Position numbers and translations under genes: made by a program. Source: a virus. From it: a DNA stretch of 64,000 nucleotides. The notes under the pieces were generated by a model that ran no database searches, was not told where the DNA came from, and saw only the letters and a program-made list of their open reading frames with translations. Each line of letters begins with the position of its first letter. Positions within the stretch are counted from its first letter, which is position 1. This document shows, in pieces, positions 39,682 to 49,234 of the stretch. The DNA lies in the IMG/VR virus record IMGVR_UViG_3300020578_000034, positions 1 to 64,000 of that record; one strand, given 5' to 3'.

Positions 39682-41647
39682 GACCGGAGCACCAACCGTA
39701 AAGATCGGCGACGACGGTCAGGTTCTGCAGTGTGCCAAGGGTGCCGAGACGGCTGCCTGCGGCTACAAGGCCGGGGACTCCGTTTGCGCGGCATGCGGTG
39801 CCACGGCGATCGAGGTCAAGATGTACGGTGACGACGGGGCCGACGGAATGATGTGCAAGGCGACCGGCGAGACGGTGATGGAGCCCTGCGCCGAGTGCAA
39901 GGGCGACTGCTCCATGATGGCCTTCAAGGGCGAAATGCCGGCAGAGCTGCTTGCGAGTTTCAAGAAGAAGAAAAAGAAGAAGAAGGGTGGCAAGAACCCG
40001 TTCGCCGAGGCAGACGAGGCAGACGAGGCAGACGAGGAAGACGAGGAGATGTCGGAGAAGGCGGCTAAGTACGCCAACCCACCGGCGAGGGCCTACGGCG
40101 ACTTCGTGGACGACGAGGAGCTCGGCATCATGCAAGAGGACGACATGGAGGACGGCGAGGAGCTCGACATCGAGGAGCCGGAAATGGATGACCCGGACGA
40201 GGAAATTTCGGAGTCCATCGCCATGGGCATGCCCCCGCGAAGGAAGAGGAAGAGTGCCTACGTGGACGAACCTCTCCGCAGAAGCGAGTACGAAGAAGAG
40301 GACGAGCTCGAGGAAATGATGGACGATCCGAACGAGGAGGAGATGGAGGAGGACGCCGAGACAATGGGCTACGGCATGTACAGGAAGTCCGACTACGCGG
40401 ACGCCCGGCTCGCATCCATGGGTTTCAAGCAGGGAGAGATGGGCGAGAGCCCGTTCATTTGCGCGATAGAGAGGAAGCTGTACCCAGCGAACTCCCCGGT
40501 TTGCGAGAACTGCCCGGGTGGTTGCGTGAAGGAGGGCGACATGCCCGCGCTCCTGGAGATGGAGGGCGTCGCCGAGGACATGTTCAGGGGCAAGGTCCTT
40601 GACTCCGGCTACTCCGACAAGGCCGACATCTTCGTGATCGACGTGGAGCGCAAGGACGGAAAGCCGGTCGAGGCGTTCTTCGACGGAACGACGGGAGAGT
40701 GCATGGGTTGGCACCTGCTGAACGACGAGGTGCTCAACGTGAAGTCGGGATTCCAGCCGACGCAAATGATCGGATTCTCGGAGGCGGCGCAGATCGCGAC
40801 GAAGAGCATCAACGGCGACGTGGTGTCCGTCGAGGCAGACGTGTTCGAGGGGTTCGACAGTTACGCGGTGGAGGTGGAGGGAGTGGACGGCAAGTCCTAC
40901 GACGTGTTCGTGTCGCTTGACGGCGAGGTGCTCGGCTACGACACCTACACGCAACAGGAGGCCTTCGCCATCGAGTCCGAGGCGGCGGAAATAGCACTCA
41001 AGCGCGCCTACGGCGACGACGTCAGGAAGCAGATGGCCGAGCGCGGCGACGCCATGGAGGACGGGGAGATGCCCATCGCAAACGACTCGGACCTGAGGAA
41101 CGCCGTGATGTCGTGGCCCAGATCCAAGAAGCGCACCGAGGCGAAGGAGCACATCATGGCGAGGGCCAGGGTCCTCGGTCTCGAGAAGTCGCTCCCCGAC
41201 GAGTGGTTGCAGGAGAAGAAGCAGAACGAGGAGGCGAAGGGGGACGCCAACTTCCTCTCGAGTCTCGCCGAGTTTGAGCTCATCTCAGAGGAGATCAAGT
41301 CGTCGAACACCGACGAAAAAGGCGCTGGTTTCATGTGCAAGGCGAGCGGCCAGATGGTCGCCGAAGCGTGCCCGGAGTGCAAGTCGAATTGCAGCATGAT
41401 GCACAAGCAGGAGGAGGAGGCCGAGCTCTACTTCAAGCGGATGTTCAGCGACGAACAGAGGCAGGAGCAGGCGAAGAAGGGCAACGCCCTGCCAGACGGC
41501 TCGTACCCGATAGTCAACGAAACAGACCTCAAGAACGCGATCCAGGCGTACGGCAGGGCCAAGGACAAGGACAAGGCCAAGGCCCACATCGTCAAGCGCG
41601 CCAAGTCCCTCGGCAAAGAGGATTTGATTCCGGAAAACTGGAACTAA
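39671..41647 (+). CDS. Acidic scaffold-like protein with repeated zinc and PepSY-like modules
   Basis: A 658-residue, strongly acidic protein. Zinc-like modules occur at about residues 15-40, 60-80 (C-K-A-T-G-E-T-V, C-A-E-C-K-G-D-C), 260-285 (C-A-I-E-R-K, C-E-N-C-P-G-G-C) and 555-580 (C-K-A-S-G-Q-M-V, C-P-E-C-K-S-N-C). A run of eight Lys at 97-104 is followed by Asp/Glu-rich stretches to about 240. Two PepSY-like segments span 300-440. Two copies of a domain like DUF6582 follow (about 455-510 and 600-658), the last ending the protein in E-N-W-N. The acidic, extended make-up and position between protease and cargo genes suggest a scaffold or core protein. It lacks the major-capsid fold signature. 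AAGGAG lies seven bases before the ATG. Confidence 0.78.
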   Translation: MEPETGAPTVKIGDDGQVLQCAKGAETAACGYKAGDSVCAACGATAIEVKMYGDDGADGMMCKATGETVMEPCAECKGDCSMMAFKGEMPAELLASFKKKKKKKKGGKNPFAEADEADEADEEDEEMSEKAAKYANPPARAYGDFVDDEELGIMQEDDMEDGEELDIEEPEMDDPDEEISESIAMGMPPRRKRKSAYVDEPLRRSEYEEEDELEEMMDDPNEEEMEEDAETMGYGMYRKSDYADARLASMGFKQGEMGESPFICAIERKLYPANSPVCENCPGGCVKEGDMPALLEMEGVAEDMFRGKVLDSGYSDKADIFVIDVERKDGKPVEAFFDGTTGECMGWHLLNDEVLNVKSGFQPTQMIGFSEAAQIATKSINGDVVSVEADVFEGFDSYAVEVEGVDGKSYDVFVSLDGEVLGYDTYTQQEAFAIESEAAEIALKRAYGDDVRKQMAERGDAMEDGEMPIANDSDLRNAVMSWPRSKKRTEAKEHIMARARVLGLEKSLPDEWLQEKKQNEEAKGDANFLSSLAEFELISEEIKSSNTDEKGAGFMCKASGQMVAEACPECKSNCSMMHKQEEEAELYFKRMFSDEQRQEQAKKGNALPDGSYPIVNETDLKNAIQAYGRAKDKDKAKAHIVKRAKSLGKEDLIPENWN

Positions 41648-41657
41648 GGGGGTCGAG

Positions 41658-44600
41658 GTGACTCGCCTCGAACGACACCTGAGAAAAAGCCCGGGTGAGA
41701 AGTCACTGGGACCGACCATCGGCGGTGCGCCGAGGAACATGAACCCGTTCACCGCGAGGGACGCCGACATGGACATGTTGGTCCTGGAGGACATCGAGGC
41801 GGTCAACTTCGGTCGAGGAGTCCCGGACCCCACACCTGGCGGAGCCGCGGAGACGCCGTCGGCGCCAAGATTGAGATCGCCTTTCTACGCGACCAACGAG
41901 GATTTCGCCGTCGCGGCGATGTCGGGTCCGAATCGTCGTCCGAGCGCCAGCGAGGCAAAAGACCCAGGTGACATGAGGAATCCGGACGGCCATTTTCCGC
42001 GGGAATCCGGACCGATGTGGAGGCAGACGAGTTTCACGGCCCTGAACCTCGCGCCGAGGGAGCGGAGGAACACGAGCCCGGCTTCGGTCAACACGTATCT
42101 CCACGCCGAATGGACCGAGCCGTACTGGGACGCCGTCAGGGACGACACGGGGATATGGAACTCCCCGCCACCGCCGGAGATGGAGGTCGAGCGCGCCATC
42201 TACGACGCAATGAAGAGAGAGACGATAGAGGTCGGCGGGTACAACGTTCCGTTCCCCCAGCACCCGAAGGAGTCCGACTACGACCAGTACACGGATTCAA
42301 CGGGCGCCACCGTCAGGCACCTCAATGCCACCCGAAGTTTCCCCTTCCGCGACAGGGAGAACTCGAGGTGGACGGACGGACACCCGCTGTACCACGCGAC
42401 CCCGACCGGCTCGTTGCCGAAGATACTCGCGGAGGGGCTGGTCGCAAACGCCGAGCGTCAGCTGTGGTTCGGGGCGTCACCGACGGTGTGGAACGAGCAG
42501 TTCCCGCACAACGCCCCCCTTCGGCTGAAGTCACCGATCAAGGGAATGTCGTTCCTGCGGATCAGCCCGACCCAAACGATGAACGAGAGGCTCTCCCGCC
42601 TCGCGAAGGTCAGCGATGTCGATCGGGCAACGGTTCCCGGGTCCCTAGCGATAGATTCGGATGGGAATCTGATCGGGCCGAGGGACTCCCGGGCGCAAGT
42701 TGCGGTTGGTCTCCTGAGCGACGCCCTGTGGTTCAACGACATCGAGATACCGACGGAAAACATCGAGGTTCTGAGTCAGACCGGAGAATGGATCCCGTTG
42801 TACAGGACGGACCTCTCGGACGTGGTTGCTGATCCCACGAGCGGGCCCGAGGCCGGGATGACGAACGAAAAGAATCGCGGCATCAGAAAAATCCTCTCGT
42901 CAATAACGAACGGCAAACACGGCGACGACGAGGGGGCGGACGAACAAAAACCCGCCTCCAAGCCCCCCGCCGAGGTCCCGGTGGTGGCGCAAATACCCAA
43001 CCCGGAACCGAGGATCAAATACTCAGACTCCTACGGCGGCGACGACCTCATCAAGAACGAGCAGAGAATCGTGCGCATAGACCACGAGGGATTGGTGGCT
43101 GCGGGCCGCTGGGAAGACATCCACGGTGACCATTACGACTGGTGGGCGTACCCCATAGACAGGGGGAGCGGGCAGTACGGCGAGGCGTTCAACGTGGCCG
43201 GCGAGCCACTCCGGAGGTTGAGGGAAGACCCGGAATTCCTGGCCAGCCTCGCGCGGGAAATAGAGATACAGGCCCTCGCCCTTGGTTGGTCTTTGTACGA
43301 CAAGGACTGGGTGGAAAAGCTCGACTGGGAGAACGGCCAGGACTGGAGACGGGCCTACCCGACGAGGCTGTGGAAGGCAACCAGATCGGCGCAGATATTC
43401 GGGCTCCAGAGGGAGTTCGAGTCGATGCTCGCGTTGCACGACTCGCTCGCAGCCGGGGGGGTGCGATTCAACCACGAGGACTACTGGGAATCACCCGGGA
43501 CGGTCGACGACGTCCCGTCGCTGGGAAAATCGTGGAAGGAGAGGCAAGAGGAGTGGAGACAGCGGTATCCCGCGAGCGACGCCACCAGCTGGACGAGCCC
43601 GCACCGCCCGATGCCACAGGGTCCCAAGCGGGGTTCCGACGATTCGCAAATGACGCTCCTGGAGGAGGATCGGGCGTGGGACGCCTACGACAGCTTCACA
43701 ACCCCCATCTTCCCGGTCGTGTCCGACGCCGAGGAGCTAGCCGACATTCTGTCGGAACCCGACGAGATGATCGAGTTCGGTTACCCGTACGAGCGAATCG
43801 ACAAAGAAACGAGGCAGCTGATCGCCGACGACATCTTCTTCGCCGTCTCCCTGTTGATGGACGGAGAGTTCCCCGACGAGGAGTTCACGGACAGGTTGGA
43901 GTCCGCAGAACAAATGAGGCGATACGCAAACGAGCAGGAGGGCCTGTACCCGGACGACGGGGACATCCTGTACGCCCTGGCCGACGCGCTGGAGAACCCC
44001 GTCTCGTTGTACGAGGACGCCGTCTACGAATCAACCGACTCGCCCGACGGCGAGGCGGGGATGGCGCGCAAACTGCGCACTACGGCAGAAATGGATGAGT
44101 TGATGAACGAGGCTGCGAGGTTGTACAACGAGGGGAAACCCCGGATGGACATAGCAAGGGAAATGAATCTTCCCCGGGACACGATCAGCAACCTTCTGCA
44201 ACGAGCAAACGCGCGCAAGCTACTTCGCAACTACAACCCTCGAGGGTCCGGAAAATTCGGGAACACCGTAACAACCCCCGAAAACATCGCCGCCGCCGCC
44301 GACAAGTACAGGGAGGGAAAGACGTTCGCCCAGATCGCCGAAGAACTCGCGGTCCCGGGAAGCTCCGTCATAAGACTCGTTGCGGAGGCGAGACGCCTGG
44401 GACTGGACACGGGCCCCCGTCGCAATCGAACTTCGTCCGAGGTTGAGGAACTGATGCTGGAGGTGGCGATCAAGTACGAAGAAGGAAAGTCATTCCGCGA
44501 AATCGCGCAGGAAATGGGCGTCAATATAAATACTGTGCAAAATATGGCAAACAGGGCCGTGAAGCTCGGTTTGATTCGGAGGGACAGAATAGAGAGAGCG

Positions 44601-47600
44601 AGCGACGCCGCCGATGAGTTGACGAAAGAAATAATGACCAAACTCGGGCAAGGCAAGAGCCAGCGACAAATCGCGCGGGAACTGAACGTTCCATACCTTC
44701 GGGTCACGAACTTGATCAAGAGGGCCAGACGAATTCTTGCTCCAGACCGAAGAAAAGCCAGGTTGATGAACTCATCCGAGTCCCCCGGGGACTCGGGAGC
44801 CCCCGACGGCGAGGCGGGGATGGGAAGACGCTTCCGGGGCATGGACGAAGAACCCGATTATTCGGATATGAGTTTGAGCGACACGGAGATACAGAACTTC
44901 ATAGAGTCCGAAGCCGACAAGGTCACCGACGACCTGATCTTCGGCAGGGAGGTGTCAAGGGCGTTCACCCAGGGAGAAGACGAACCCGTCCCGCCATCTG
45001 TCATGCCAGTGAGACAAATATCAATCCCAACGCTGGAGGAAATTCCGGAGGACCTAAAACAGTCGTACATCAAGTTGTGGGCCGGAGGCGGGAGCTTCGT
45101 CGCCATAAATCGGCAGCTCGGAATATCCAACCTTGACGGCGCCGCCATACAGACGGCGCTCCTCAGAAGCGGGGAAATCCTCCCGAGGACCAAGCGCACC
45201 TCGGGGGACTCACTGCGTCTCACCCCCGAAGACGAAAGGGTCTTCGTCGAGTGGTCCAACGAAGGGGCCGATATGGGCTTGCTGGCATCGGTGTTCGGAC
45301 TCACCGCCGGGCAGACCGCCGAGATCGCCAAAGACCTGAGAAGCCGGGGATTGATCCGCCGACGATTTCAAAAAAACTTTTTCACCGACAGTGAGCGAGA
45401 CGCATTCGCGACCATCGTGAAGGAGGAACGAGCGAAAGGAAGAGGCGTCTGGCCGCGTTCCGTGCTCAGGGCCCAGCGGGAGCTCGGATGGTCCAAGCAA
45501 AGAGCCCAGGCAATGCTCTTGTGGTACAGAATGCAAGTTAAGTTCGGTCATATGCCCGGCATCAAGACCCAACTGTCCGATTCCGACATGATGAGGTTTG
45601 CCGCGCGATGGAACGACGGAGTGCCCGAGGAGCAGATCGCGCGGGAGTTCAACGTCGCAGAGGGTTCCGTCAAATGGTTGGCTAGCAAGGTGAGAAAGCG
45701 GGGAATACGCCTCAAGCGTCGCAACAGCACGGACTTGTCCGCCACGGACGGGTTGCGACGGAGTCCCAGACTTTCTCGGGAGTGGCTCGAGGGAGTAGAA
45801 AACGGCACGACATCGGGCGGGTACCAGGAGTTCATGGAGGGGATGCAAAAACGAGCGGTGGCACTATACCGAGACGGGAGGACGTACGACCAGATCGCCA
45901 AGGAACTCGGAATCACCGGTGCTGACGCCAAGTACCTGGTGGACAGGGCCGTGACATCCGGTGAGAAGTCCCCACGCCGTAGGGGACCAAGATCAAAGGT
46001 CGCCGCCGCGCTCGGCATCACCGTGGACGAGCTGGTTGAACGGATGGCGGCAAGATACAACGAGGGCAAGACAGGCGCCGAGATGGCCACGGAATTCGGC
46101 ACCACAATCGGCAACCTTAATTATTTCCTGAGGGTGGCGGGCAAAAGGGGTTTGTTGAAATTGAGGACGAAGCGAAAGAAGCACCCAGTCAAACGCAACG
46201 TCACGGGAGCTTCCTCCCGAAAAACGAGACCGACCGACGGATCCGACGGCGAGGCCGGGATGTCGGGCCCGGATTCTGCAGATCTGCCGGACGGAATAGA
46301 CGGGGAACTAGAGGATTACGTCTACGAGGATCCGGTGTTCGGTTTGTCCATACAGCATCCTCTCTTCCTCTGGTTCGCCCGGATCACCCCGGAGGTTGTC
46401 GACTTGATAAACGCGTCCTTCGCGAAAAAACGGGCGTCGGCGGACGAAGCCCTGAGACAAAAGAATTGGGGAAGGTACATATACCTACACGAACGCCCCT
46501 ACCGCATCGACGCCTTCGAGGACATCATGGACGAGCTGACGGACCAGGAGTACTGGAGCCGACTCTCGGACATATGGGTGGACAGCGAGAACATCGGGCA
46601 GCAACCCGATCGTTGGAGGAACCTGCTACTGAGCGAACGCGGCTCGCGCGAGTCCTTCATGACGGAGGACGAGCGAGCGGAATTCGCGGCGTTGCAGCCA
46701 CAGTTCACCGTGTACCGCGGTTATTCGGAGAACGACCAGGAGGAGTTCGGAATGTCGTGGAGCACCGACGCGGGAGTGGCCGAGTGGTTCGCCAGGAGAT
46801 TCGCAAGGGAAGACGACAAGATCTTCATGGAGGAAATGGAGGTCTCCAAGGACGACGTCTTCGCGTACCTCACGCGGCGTGGCGAGGAGGAGATAATCCT
46901 CGACATGCGCACCGCGACCGGTGGGACGGCGATCAGGCGGCAGTTGAAGAAGTACCCCAACACGACGAGCGGCCCGTACGCGGCAAAACTCAGGAAACTC
47001 GGCGTAAGGGCGGACGGCGAGGCGGGGATGTCCTCCCGAAAAATCCCCAAATTCAACGGCGGCCACAGCAGCAAGGGGAGGGGGACTCCGTCGGGTGACG
47101 GCAAGGACTTGGCGATGAGGGACGTGGCGGACAGCGCCATAGTCGAGCTGGCGAACGACGAGAGGAGCAGTTCGCGGACGACGCTCGAGACGCTCGGGTC
47201 GTACCGGGCCGGGAGCATGGTCGTGATGCTGGCGAGAAACGGTGAGCTCCGGGGCATCCCGCTGAGGGACGAAACCATCCAGGCAATAACGAAAGCCCAC
47301 GACGACGGTGCGACGTTCGTCGTCGGGGACATGCCGGGCGTGGATTCGCAGTTCGTGGAATTTTTGGACAAAATCGGGGCCGACTACACGATCTACCATG
47401 CGGGGAGTTCGCCGAGGTTCCGTCCGCAACCGCCCGACGCGCGCGGGGACGCGCCGTCCGAACTCCTCGCGCGCGTGACCGACGAGGACGCGCAGCTCAG
47501 TCTCCTGTACTCGGTGCCCGGGGTCGCCGCCAGCGTCAGGATGAGGAGCACCGACGGTGCGCCCGTCGCCCCGGGCAAGAACGCAATCATGAAGCCGTAC

Positions 47601-49031
47601 CTCCTGGCTCCGCACATAGACGTGAACGGTTTGGACGCGTCGGACCCGGCAATCCAGTCCCTTTCACCGGCACTGAAGGCCGCCGGGTTGGGAACCTACA
47701 AAGTCACCGGGCACTCGACCCCCAAGGTCCAGGGACCGGTGGTGAAGGAGTTCGCGGACAGGCTGATAGGTCCCAGTGCCGTCGCCGACGCCGTGCTCGG
47801 AACGTTCCCGACCGCGGACGAGTTGCTGACGATATACGCAGTAAACGCACTCATCAGGGCGAGGGCGGAGTACCTTTCCGACTCCGTCCTCAACGCGGAC
47901 CAAGTAAACGAGGCGATCCTGTTCGGAAATGTCATGCTCGTGGGCCCGAAATTGCCCCAGGACCTGTGGGACATCCCGCAGGTCGGCACCTCCTTGTACC
48001 TCGACCCGTTCAGCTACTTCGGGAACGATTCCAACTTCCTCAAGGCCGTGATCGACGCGTTGCCGGAACGGGTCAGATCCGGGCTGGCCTTCTCCCCCGC
48101 CGCGGAGAGGACACCTGGCGTCACCTATCAGGACCGGTCCTGGGGGGACACCTCGCTCTTCGAGGGCATCATAATCAGGGAAGACGACGACATCTCCAGA
48201 AGGTTCGCCCCCATGATCAGGAAGCAGGCGGGAATAGTGCTGGACCACGCCAGGCGACACGGCGAGCTGGCGAGGAAGTGGGCGCAAACCGCCTACGACC
48301 TCATGAGGGAGGCTGGCCTGACGGACGCAGAAGTGGCTTTCGTTGTCAACGAACACTGGAGAAAAGCATCAGCGTTCAAACTCGCCACGGTGCAACCGGG
48401 GAACGTGCTGGGTCACGCGGCGAGGCTGGGCGTCAAGGCGTTCTCCTCGAGGTACTCGCCGATAAGCCAGGCCATCACCGGCGAGGGCCCCCGCGAGGAG
48501 GAGGATTTCGGCCTGCACGAGTTCTTCCACCACTTCCTGGGCCAGGGTTTCACCAGGCACGGGGAGTACGTGGCGTTCAGGGGTCCGGTCGATCTGATCG
48601 ATTCCTACCACGGGCACATGCAGTGGGCCTGGAACGACACCCGTCAGCTTGGGATGTTCGTCTCCAGGATCATGACGCAGGAGTTTGGCCGCGGCAAGAC
48701 CGACCAGCTGGATCTCGGGTATTCGCGCACATTCCATGACACCATCGGCAGGGCCATCTACGACAGGCTGAAGGAGATGCTCTCCTCGGCCGAGGACAGG
48801 CGAGAAATAATGGACCAGGTGTTCCCGGAATTCCACGGGTCGCCCAGCGAGGACGAGGCGAAGATCAAGGCGCTGATCCGAAGGCAGTTCGCGGGGCGAG
48901 ACCTTGAAAGGGTCCGCCAATTTGCGGATTTGATGCCCGTCCTCAGACTGCTCACGGTGCAGGACCTGCTGGTGCCGAAGATGTACTACCCCTACGGGGG
49001 AACGAGTAAAATAATCGGGGGAAGCAACTGA
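41658..49031 (+). CDS. Second capsid polyprotein: ART-like fold, ten HTH units, mono-ART, SLOG-like fold, zincin
   Basis: A 2457-residue protein with a GTG start. The shared N-P-F-T-A-R-D-A-D module is at 28-58. E-A-G-M sites: Glu398, 799, 1052, 1532 and 1788. Predicted pieces: 1-398 with an ADP-ribosyltransferase-like fold (L-Y-H-A-T-P near 244); 399-799 unknown; 800-1052 with four helix-turn-helix units; 1053-1532 with six more; 1533-1788 a complete R-S-E ADP-ribosyltransferase; 1789-2457 with a SLOG-like segment (about 1850-1915) and a zinc-protease motif H-E-F-F-H at 2287-2291. The sites fall between, not within, the recognisable domains, which supports a modular polyprotein. Its neighbours are the scaffold-like gene and, via a TGATG overlap, a 67-residue protein. 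Confidence 0.88.
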   Translation: MTRLERHLRKSPGEKSLGPTIGGAPRNMNPFTARDADMDMLVLEDIEAVNFGRGVPDPTPGGAAETPSAPRLRSPFYATNEDFAVAAMSGPNRRPSASEAKDPGDMRNPDGHFPRESGPMWRQTSFTALNLAPRERRNTSPASVNTYLHAEWTEPYWDAVRDDTGIWNSPPPPEMEVERAIYDAMKRETIEVGGYNVPFPQHPKESDYDQYTDSTGATVRHLNATRSFPFRDRENSRWTDGHPLYHATPTGSLPKILAEGLVANAERQLWFGASPTVWNEQFPHNAPLRLKSPIKGMSFLRISPTQTMNERLSRLAKVSDVDRATVPGSLAIDSDGNLIGPRDSRAQVAVGLLSDALWFNDIEIPTENIEVLSQTGEWIPLYRTDLSDVVADPTSGPEAGMTNEKNRGIRKILSSITNGKHGDDEGADEQKPASKPPAEVPVVAQIPNPEPRIKYSDSYGGDDLIKNEQRIVRIDHEGLVAAGRWEDIHGDHYDWWAYPIDRGSGQYGEAFNVAGEPLRRLREDPEFLASLAREIEIQALALGWSLYDKDWVEKLDWENGQDWRRAYPTRLWKATRSAQIFGLQREFESMLALHDSLAAGGVRFNHEDYWESPGTVDDVPSLGKSWKERQEEWRQRYPASDATSWTSPHRPMPQGPKRGSDDSQMTLLEEDRAWDAYDSFTTPIFPVVSDAEELADILSEPDEMIEFGYPYERIDKETRQLIADDIFFAVSLLMDGEFPDEEFTDRLESAEQMRRYANEQEGLYPDDGDILYALADALENPVSLYEDAVYESTDSPDGEAGMARKLRTTAEMDELMNEAARLYNEGKPRMDIAREMNLPRDTISNLLQRANARKLLRNYNPRGSGKFGNTVTTPENIAAAADKYREGKTFAQIAEELAVPGSSVIRLVAEARRLGLDTGPRRNRTSSEVEELMLEVAIKYEEGKSFREIAQEMGVNINTVQNMANRAVKLGLIRRDRIERASDAADELTKEIMTKLGQGKSQRQIARELNVPYLRVTNLIKRARRILAPDRRKARLMNSSESPGDSGAPDGEAGMGRRFRGMDEEPDYSDMSLSDTEIQNFIESEADKVTDDLIFGREVSRAFTQGEDEPVPPSVMPVRQISIPTLEEIPEDLKQSYIKLWAGGGSFVAINRQLGISNLDGAAIQTALLRSGEILPRTKRTSGDSLRLTPEDERVFVEWSNEGADMGLLASVFGLTAGQTAEIAKDLRSRGLIRRRFQKNFFTDSERDAFATIVKEERAKGRGVWPRSVLRAQRELGWSKQRAQAMLLWYRMQVKFGHMPGIKTQLSDSDMMRFAARWNDGVPEEQIAREFNVAEGSVKWLASKVRKRGIRLKRRNSTDLSATDGLRRSPRLSREWLEGVENGTTSGGYQEFMEGMQKRAVALYRDGRTYDQIAKELGITGADAKYLVDRAVTSGEKSPRRRGPRSKVAAALGITVDELVERMAARYNEGKTGAEMATEFGTTIGNLNYFLRVAGKRGLLKLRTKRKKHPVKRNVTGASSRKTRPTDGSDGEAGMSGPDSADLPDGIDGELEDYVYEDPVFGLSIQHPLFLWFARITPEVVDLINASFAKKRASADEALRQKNWGRYIYLHERPYRIDAFEDIMDELTDQEYWSRLSDIWVDSENIGQQPDRWRNLLLSERGSRESFMTEDERAEFAALQPQFTVYRGYSENDQEEFGMSWSTDAGVAEWFARRFAREDDKIFMEEMEVSKDDVFAYLTRRGEEEIILDMRTATGGTAIRRQLKKYPNTTSGPYAAKLRKLGVRADGEAGMSSRKIPKFNGGHSSKGRGTPSGDGKDLAMRDVADSAIVELANDERSSSRTTLETLGSYRAGSMVVMLARNGELRGIPLRDETIQAITKAHDDGATFVVGDMPGVDSQFVEFLDKIGADYTIYHAGSSPRFRPQPPDARGDAPSELLARVTDEDAQLSLLYSVPGVAASVRMRSTDGAPVAPGKNAIMKPYLLAPHIDVNGLDASDPAIQSLSPALKAAGLGTYKVTGHSTPKVQGPVVKEFADRLIGPSAVADAVLGTFPTADELLTIYAVNALIRARAEYLSDSVLNADQVNEAILFGNVMLVGPKLPQDLWDIPQVGTSLYLDPFSYFGNDSNFLKAVIDALPERVRSGLAFSPAAERTPGVTYQDRSWGDTSLFEGIIIREDDDISRRFAPMIRKQAGIVLDHARRHGELARKWAQTAYDLMREAGLTDAEVAFVVNEHWRKASAFKLATVQPGNVLGHAARLGVKAFSSRYSPISQAITGEGPREEEDFGLHEFFHHFLGQGFTRHGEYVAFRGPVDLIDSYHGHMQWAWNDTRQLGMFVSRIMTQEFGRGKTDQLDLGYSRTFHDTIGRAIYDRLKEMLSSAEDRREIMDQVFPEFHGSPSEDEAKIKALIRRQFAGRDLERVRQFADLMPVLRLLTVQDLLVPKMYYPYGGTSKIIGGSN
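41739..41830 (+). other. Module shared by three capsid-region proteins, copy 2
   Basis: Residues 28-58: N-P-F-T-A-R-D-A-D-M-D-M-L-V-L-E-D, then N-F-G-R-G-V-P-D-P-T-P. Here the module is almost at the N-terminus, the natural place for a targeting peptide. The first ten codons are identical at the DNA level to copy 1, which shows recent exchange or strong selection. Confidence 0.8.
42370..42810 (+). other. Domain: ADP-ribosyltransferase-like fold before the first linker
   Basis: Residues about 238-385. P-L-Y-H-A-T-P-T-G-S-L-P-K-I-L-A-E-G-L-V matches the first strand and helix of ADP-ribosyltransferase/KptA-like folds (Y-H-x-T, then a helix ending in E-G-L). I cannot place the catalytic Glu with confidence. 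It ends near residue 385, just before the E-A-G-M site at 398. Confidence 0.55.
44080..46170 (+). other. Array of ten helix-turn-helix units
   Basis: Units begin near residues 820, 882, 938, 995 (first fragment) and 1140, 1198, 1260, 1317, 1402 and 1465 (second fragment). The recurring pattern is Y-x-E-G-K, four residues, I-A-x-E, a turn, V-x-x-L, and a closing G-L. Examples are K-T-F-A-Q-I-A-E-E-L-A-V and K-S-F-R-E-I-A-Q-E-M-G-V. They look like homeodomain-like or resolvase-type DNA-binding units, with an E-A-G-M site (Glu1052) dividing them four and six. Confidence 0.75.
46251..47030 (+). other. Domain: mono-ADP-ribosyltransferase bounded by two linkers
   Basis: Predicted fragment 1533-1788, 256 residues. 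The R-S-E triad is complete: Arg1687 in F-T-V-Y-R-G-Y, the S-T-S-type strand S-W-S-T-D at 1700-1704, and E-x-E at Glu1743-Glu1745 in R-G-E-E-E-I-I-L-D. The A-E-W-F-A-R-R-F helix after the S-T-S strand is typical. E-x-E implies an Arg-specific transferase like T4 Alt or ModA. Both edges carry E-A-G-M, so cleavage would release precisely this enzyme. Confidence 0.88.
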
Positions 49032-49234
49032 TGGAACCGAACAAACCGACCGACGCGACGCCGATCCTGAGGGTCGAGATTCCCGCCGCCAAACTCGACG
49101 CCATCGGCAGGGCGCTGGCCGGTCCTGATCCGCAGGACGACGACGGGTCGCACGCCGAGGCTCAGGCGGATTGGGACCTGATAGTCCGCGAGAGGGGCCC
49201 GAGGACGACAAGCTACGGAGATGCCGATAGCTAA
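49031..49234 (+). CDS. Small acidic protein of unknown function
   Basis: A 67-residue protein starting at an ATG that overlaps the stop of the 2457-residue gene (TGATG), so it is translated by re-initiation. Residues 10-35 (I-L-R-V-E-I-P-A-A-K-L-D-A-I-G-R-A-L-A) suggest a strand and a helix; the rest is acidic and probably disordered. There is no recognised family. Confidence 0.6.
   Translation: MEPNKPTDATPILRVEIPAAKLDAIGRALAGPDPQDDDGSHAEAQADWDLIVRERGPRTTSYGDADS

Noticed and set aside
39671-41647. Acidic 658-residue protein as the major capsid protein
   Set aside because: It has long Asp/Glu stretches, a poly-Lys run, zinc modules and PepSY-like segments, none of which fits the HK97 capsid fold. 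It is better read as a scaffold or core protein; the capsid gene is probably to the right of the window.
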